From: JALYNX01 sp040902845
GTDB taxonomy: Bacteria; Actinomycetota; Acidimicrobiia; Spongiisociales; ZC4RG35
NCBI GenBank assembly: GCA_040902845.1
Contig: JBBDWM010000034.1
Span: forward strand, 186,001-250,000
DNA: 64,000 bases
Direction: 5' to 3'
Made by a program: the position numbers and the translations under genes. Positions 60,924-64,000 of this stretch are shown here, one piece after another (positions within the stretch are counted from its first letter, which is position 1; every line of letters begins with the position of its first letter). The notes under the pieces are model-generated. The model saw nothing but the letters and a program-made list of their open reading frames with translations. It did no database searches and was not told the DNA's origin.

Positions 60924-62111
60924 GTGGGCCCAGCCACCCGGATCGCCACCAAGGACCTCAAGCTTCGGATACGGGACCGTTCGGCATTCATCCTCGGGAT
61001 CTTCGCCCCGCTGGTCCTGGCCATCATCTTCAAATTCGTGTTCGGCGGTGCGCTGGGCGCCGACTCCCTGGATCTTCGATTCGGTTTGGTCGATCTCGAC
61101 GACACCGAGATATCCCAGACTTTTCGTGAGGTCCTCGTCGGTGCGGAGAGCGACGGGATCCTCACTCTGACCGACTATGAAGATGCCGATAGCGCCGAGG
61201 CCGCGGTCGAAGAGGGTGAGATCGACGCCTACTACCTGATCGATCCCGGGATGGAAGCGGCGGTCCGTGCCGGGGAGGAGTTCGACATTCGGATCGTCGG
61301 CGATGTCGATGCCCCCACCTCGACCCAGATCGCCACCTCGTTCGCGGAGCAGTACGGCGCCGGGGTGGCCGGTGGCCAACTCGCGGTTGGCACTTCAATC
61401 GGGCTGCTGGGCGGTCCGCGACCAGGGCCTGCCGAGTTGGATGTCTGGGTTGAAGAAGTAAGGGCGCAAAGGCCGTCGTATCTCATCACCGACGTCGCGA
61501 CCCAAACCCGCCAACTCGACGCCACCACCTATTTCTCCGCCGGGATGGCGGTCTTCTTCCTCTTCTTCACGGTTCAGTTCGGGGTCATCGGCCTCCTCGA
61601 GGAACAACGCGACGGCACCATGGCCCGGTTGATGGCGGCTCCGATCCGCCGAACCAGCGTCATCACCGCCAAGGCCCTGCTCTCATCATGGCTCGGGATC
61701 ATCTCTCTCGGGGTCCTCATCCTCGCCACCGATTTCTTGATGGGGGCCATCTGGGGGCCACCCCTGGGTGTGATCCTTCTCGTGTTGGCCGGGGTCGTCT
61801 CGGCGGTGGCGATCATGGGTTTGGTGGGGAGTGTCGCCAAGACTCCAGAGGGGGCGGGGAATCTCGGCGCGATCATCGCCGTCATCCTCGGCATGCTCGG
61901 TGGCACCTTCTTCCCCGTTGGTCAGGGTGACGATCTCCTGAGCAAGCTCACCTATCTCACCCCGCATGCCTGGTTCATGCGGGGGCTGGCGGACATCTCG
62001 GGTGGGGCCGAATGGACTGCCGCGTTGCCCGCGGTCGCAGCCCTCCTCATCTTCGGCTTGGTCCTCGGGAGCATCGGCTGGGTCTTGCTTCGTCGGCGGA
62101 TCACCGCATGA
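60924..62111 (+). CDS. ABC-2 exporter permease 1
   Basis: 395 residues: first helix ILGIFAPLVLAIIFKFVFGG near 22-41, a large extracytoplasmic domain (~45-190; EISQTFREVLVGAESDGI), then five helices (AGMAVFFLFFTVQFGVIGLL, SSWLGIISLGVLILATDFLM, LGVILLVLAGVVSAVAIMGL, IIAVILGMLGGTFFPVG, the last with the FFP motif). This is the ABC2_membrane_3 layout of drug or lipid exporters. GTG start 2 bp after the ATPase stop; it overlaps the next gene (ATGA). Confidence 0.92.
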   Translation: MGPATRIATKDLKLRIRDRSAFILGIFAPLVLAIIFKFVFGGALGADSLDLRFGLVDLDDTEISQTFREVLVGAESDGILTLTDYEDADSAEAAVEEGEIDAYYLIDPGMEAAVRAGEEFDIRIVGDVDAPTSTQIATSFAEQYGAGVAGGQLAVGTSIGLLGGPRPGPAELDVWVEEVRAQRPSYLITDVATQTRQLDATTYFSAGMAVFFLFFTVQFGVIGLLEEQRDGTMARLMAAPIRRTSVITAKALLSSWLGIISLGVLILATDFLMGAIWGPPLGVILLVLAGVVSAVAIMGLVGSVAKTPEGAGNLGAIIAVILGMLGGTFFPVGQGDDLLSKLTYLTPHAWFMRGLADISGGAEWTAALPAVAALLIFGLVLGSIGWVLLRRRITA

Positions 62112-63271
62112 AGGTCTTCGCCATTGCCTGGTCCAACGTCCGAAGGATGCTGCGGGAACGCTCCAATATCTTCTTCGTCTTCATCTTCCCCCTGGCGCTG
62201 ATCCTTCTCATCGGCGCCCAATTCGGCGGCGGCGTCGATCCGGTGATCGGCCTCTATCTCGCCGACGACGACCAGCTTGCCGTTGCGATCGGCGAGGAGG
62301 TCGAATCGGAGGAAACCCTCGATGTCAGACGGTTCGAGACCGCCGATGAGCTGACTGCTTCGGTGGAGCGAGGGGGTTCTCAGGCGGGGCTGTTTCTCCC
62401 CGCCGGCATGGATCAGCAGGCCGCAGCCGGCGAGCTGGTGGAGGTGGGCTTCGTTTCCCGCCCCGACGGCTTTGGCCCCCAGATCCAGTCGGTGATCGGT
62501 GCCGCTGTGTCCAGGGTGATGACACCGGTGACTGCGGCCCAGTTTGCATCAGGGAAGACCGGAGCCCCATTTGACGAGGCACTGGAGGTGACGATTGCTC
62601 AGGAGGCGTCCGCTCCCGGATTGGGCAGCGAGGTGACCGCAATTGGTGAGGCCTTGTTCCCGCCGACCCTGGGCCGCTTCGACCTGGGGGCTTCCTCGCA
62701 GCTCGTCCTCTTTGTGTTCCTCACCGCATTGGCTGGCTCGGCGTCGTTGATCCTGAGCCGCCAACTTGGGATATCCCGACGCATGCTGTCCACCCCGACC
62801 TCAACCGGGACCATCGTGATGGGCGAAGCCACAGGGCGGTGGTCGGTTTCCATGGTCCAAGGCCTCTACATAATCCTGGCCACCTTCCTGATCTTCCGTG
62901 TCGATTGGGGCGACCCGCTGGGAGCCTTGCTGATCCTGATCACTTTTTCTGCCGTGGGCGCCGGGGCAGGGATGCTGATGGGGGCGGTCTTCAGCAACGA
63001 TGCCCAGGCGAGCGGGATCGGCATTGTTCTCAGCCTGGGTCTGGCCGCTCTTGGCGGCTGCATGTTGCCCGTCGAACTGTTCTCACCGACGATGCAAAAG
63101 GTGGCTCACATCACACCTCATGCCTGGGCCCTCGATGGCTTCGCCGAACTGGTGCGGAGAAATGGGACGGTGGTGGACATCCTCCCCGAGTTGGGGGTTC
63201 TCACCGCCTATGCCGCGGTCCTGCTGGTGTTGGCGGCATGGCGCCTTCGCATCGCCCTCACCCGGCCTTGA
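62108..63271 (+). CDS. ABC-2 exporter permease 2
   Basis: 387 residues with the same layout as its neighbour: NIFFVFIFPLALILLIGAQF near 20-39, an extracytoplasmic domain ~45-195, then five helices ending with GIVLSLGLAALGGCMLPVELF near 305 and VLTAYAAVLLVLAAWRL. The two permeases differ in sequence and probably form a heterodimer with the upstream ATPase. ATG 62108 overlaps the previous stop; the longer open frame lies inside permease 1. Confidence 0.92.
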   Translation: MKVFAIAWSNVRRMLRERSNIFFVFIFPLALILLIGAQFGGGVDPVIGLYLADDDQLAVAIGEEVESEETLDVRRFETADELTASVERGGSQAGLFLPAGMDQQAAAGELVEVGFVSRPDGFGPQIQSVIGAAVSRVMTPVTAAQFASGKTGAPFDEALEVTIAQEASAPGLGSEVTAIGEALFPPTLGRFDLGASSQLVLFVFLTALAGSASLILSRQLGISRRMLSTPTSTGTIVMGEATGRWSVSMVQGLYIILATFLIFRVDWGDPLGALLILITFSAVGAGAGMLMGAVFSNDAQASGIGIVLSLGLAALGGCMLPVELFSPTMQKVAHITPHAWALDGFAELVRRNGTVVDILPELGVLTAYAAVLLVLAAWRLRIALTRP

Positions 63272-63279
63272 ATGTTTGA

Positions 63280-63789
63280 ATGAGCATCATGGCCGAAAGT
63301 GATCAGAGCCCCACTGCCACTCTGGGGAGGGTCACGTCATGGATCGGGTACCTCTGGTTCCTGTTCGCAGTGCTCTGGGGGATGGGCGCCATCCAAGCCC
63401 TCGGGGTTACCGGGTCAGTCGCCTCATTTGTCGGAAGAACTGTGTTACCCGCCATCGTCCTGATCGGCGTGGGACGGGTGCTTCGGAAACGGGCTCGGGT
63501 CGATGAGGACGTCATCGTTCCCGACACTTCCTCCGAACCACTCCGCACTCCACCGGTCCTGCCTCGGCCCGACCCCACCCCTTTGGTGGTCCGCCCGGTT
63601 CCAAAACCACCACCCCGACCCGCTGCCCCGCCCAAGAAGTTGGTCGACGAGCCGGTTGGAGTCGTCACCGAGACAGAATCGGGTGATGAGACTTCACCGG
63701 TCCGTGAGTTGGAATCACCCTCGGGACGTCACAAGACCTCACAAGAGATGATCGAGGAAGCCCGTCAGCGTTGGGGAACCCGGCCCTGA
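63280..63789 (+). CDS. Membrane protein with Pro-rich cytoplasmic tail, uncharacterised
   Basis: 169 residues: two helices (SWIGYLWFLFAVLWGMGAIQ, VGRTVLPAIVLIGVGRVL), then a proline-rich segment (VVRPVPKPPPRPAAPPKK) and a charged end HKTSQEMIEEARQRW. No family recognised. It starts 8 bp after the exporter genes, so it may be part of their transcript. A second in-frame ATG at 63289 is possible. Confidence 0.6.
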   Translation: MSIMAESDQSPTATLGRVTSWIGYLWFLFAVLWGMGAIQALGVTGSVASFVGRTVLPAIVLIGVGRVLRKRARVDEDVIVPDTSSEPLRTPPVLPRPDPTPLVVRPVPKPPPRPAAPPKKLVDEPVGVVTETESGDETSPVRELESPSGRHKTSQEMIEEARQRWGTRP

Positions 63790-63797
63790 CGCTGGAA

Positions 63798-64000
63798 TCA
63801 GAGACCTGCTGCCGCCAGATCCCGGGCCTCTCTGATCTCTGCGGCGAATAGCCGCCTCCGGTGATCGATGTCCCCTGACCCGGTGAGCAGGTCTCGATTG
63901 TCGGCTAGCGACAGGGCCGACTTGAACATCACCAGACTGGCGCTCTCACCGGAGATGAGCCGGCCCTCGATCCGATACATGCGGGCCCGGTCGAGACATG
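63798..64000 (-). CDS. 3' end of an unrecognised gene, cut by window edge
   Basis: The minus-strand frame stays open to the window edge, so 66 C-terminal residues are visible. They include RMYRIEGRLISGESASLVMF and a basic helical end HRRRLFAAEIREARDLAAAGL. The composition is coding-like and the gene is convergent with the previous one, 8 bp apart. No family recognised. Confidence 0.5.
   Translation of the reverse strand, partial: CLDRARMYRIEGRLISGESASLVMFKSALSLADNRDLLTGSGDIDHRRRLFAAEIREARDLAAAGL

Noticed and set aside
1..64000. CRISPR arrays, tRNA/rRNA genes, insertion sequences, prophage
   Set aside because: No regularly spaced repeats, no cloverleaf or rRNA-like stretches in the gaps, and no transposase or integrase frames. 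All intergenic gaps are below 300 bp.

Overview
The window is about 64 kb of high-GC, densely packed bacterial chromosome. No rRNA, tRNA, transposon, prophage or CRISPR array was seen. It looks actinobacterial, probably from an Acidimicrobiia-like lineage (inference only). The grounds are: homodimeric AceE, MenF/MenD/MenC menaquinone genes, lipoproteins with TTT-rich linkers, frequent GTG/TTG starts, and many genes with a TANNNT hexamer 4-10 nt before the start codon and no Shine-Dalgarno (leaderless transcription).

Layout. 0-1.7 kb: two drug/metabolite exporters and an Lrp/AsnC regulator. 1.8-8.8 kb: a tightly spaced operon of APC permease, nucleotidyltransferase, metallophosphoesterase, glutamine-synthetase-like ligase, DUF1116 (AllG/YlbE family) and acetamidase/formamidase; I read it as an uncharacterised nitrogen-scavenging pathway. 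8.8-9.9 kb: mannosylglycerate synthase. 10-16.1 kb: a HerA-SbcD-SbcC-NurA end-resection cluster. 16-20 kb: exporter, flavin protein, GpsA, YchF. 19.9-22.9 kb: glycine riboswitch and GcvP. 23-26.7 kb: an acidic proline-rich protein and an ABC exporter operon. 26.8-32.7 kb: ManC, cytochrome c, MenC/MenD, MenF, MurI. 32.8-33.6 kb: a divergent HigB/HigA-like toxin-antitoxin pair. 33.6-42.3 kb: acyl-CoA synthetases, AI-2E permease, a solute-binding protein that looks circularly permuted, and split beta-oxidation genes. 42.3-48.3 kb: L,D-transpeptidase, 2-hydroxyacid dehydrogenase, ThiN, ATP-grasp, NfuA, pirin, uracil glycosylase. 48.3-54.5 kb: membrane proteins, MogA, CoxG and a copper/redox group (cupredoxin, NosD-like beta-helix fused to a membrane domain, Tat-exported multicopper oxidase, DoxX, HxlR). 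54.5-58.5 kb: JAMM peptidase, AceE, hydrolase. 58.5-64 kb: CCAEP-tail radical SAM protein with a three-gene ABC-2 exporter.

How genes may work together. ManC (GDP-mannose) and the 2-hydroxyacid dehydrogenase (possible D-glycerate source) could feed mannosylglycerate synthase. MenF, MenD and MenC cover early menaquinone steps. GcvP is under direct glycine control. The best candidates for undescribed biology are the Lrp-APC-NTase-MPE-GS-DUF1116-amidase operon, the permuted solute-binding protein, the CCAEP radical SAM/exporter unit and the NosD-like/multicopper oxidase group. All coordinates and motifs were read by eye; no homology search was run.
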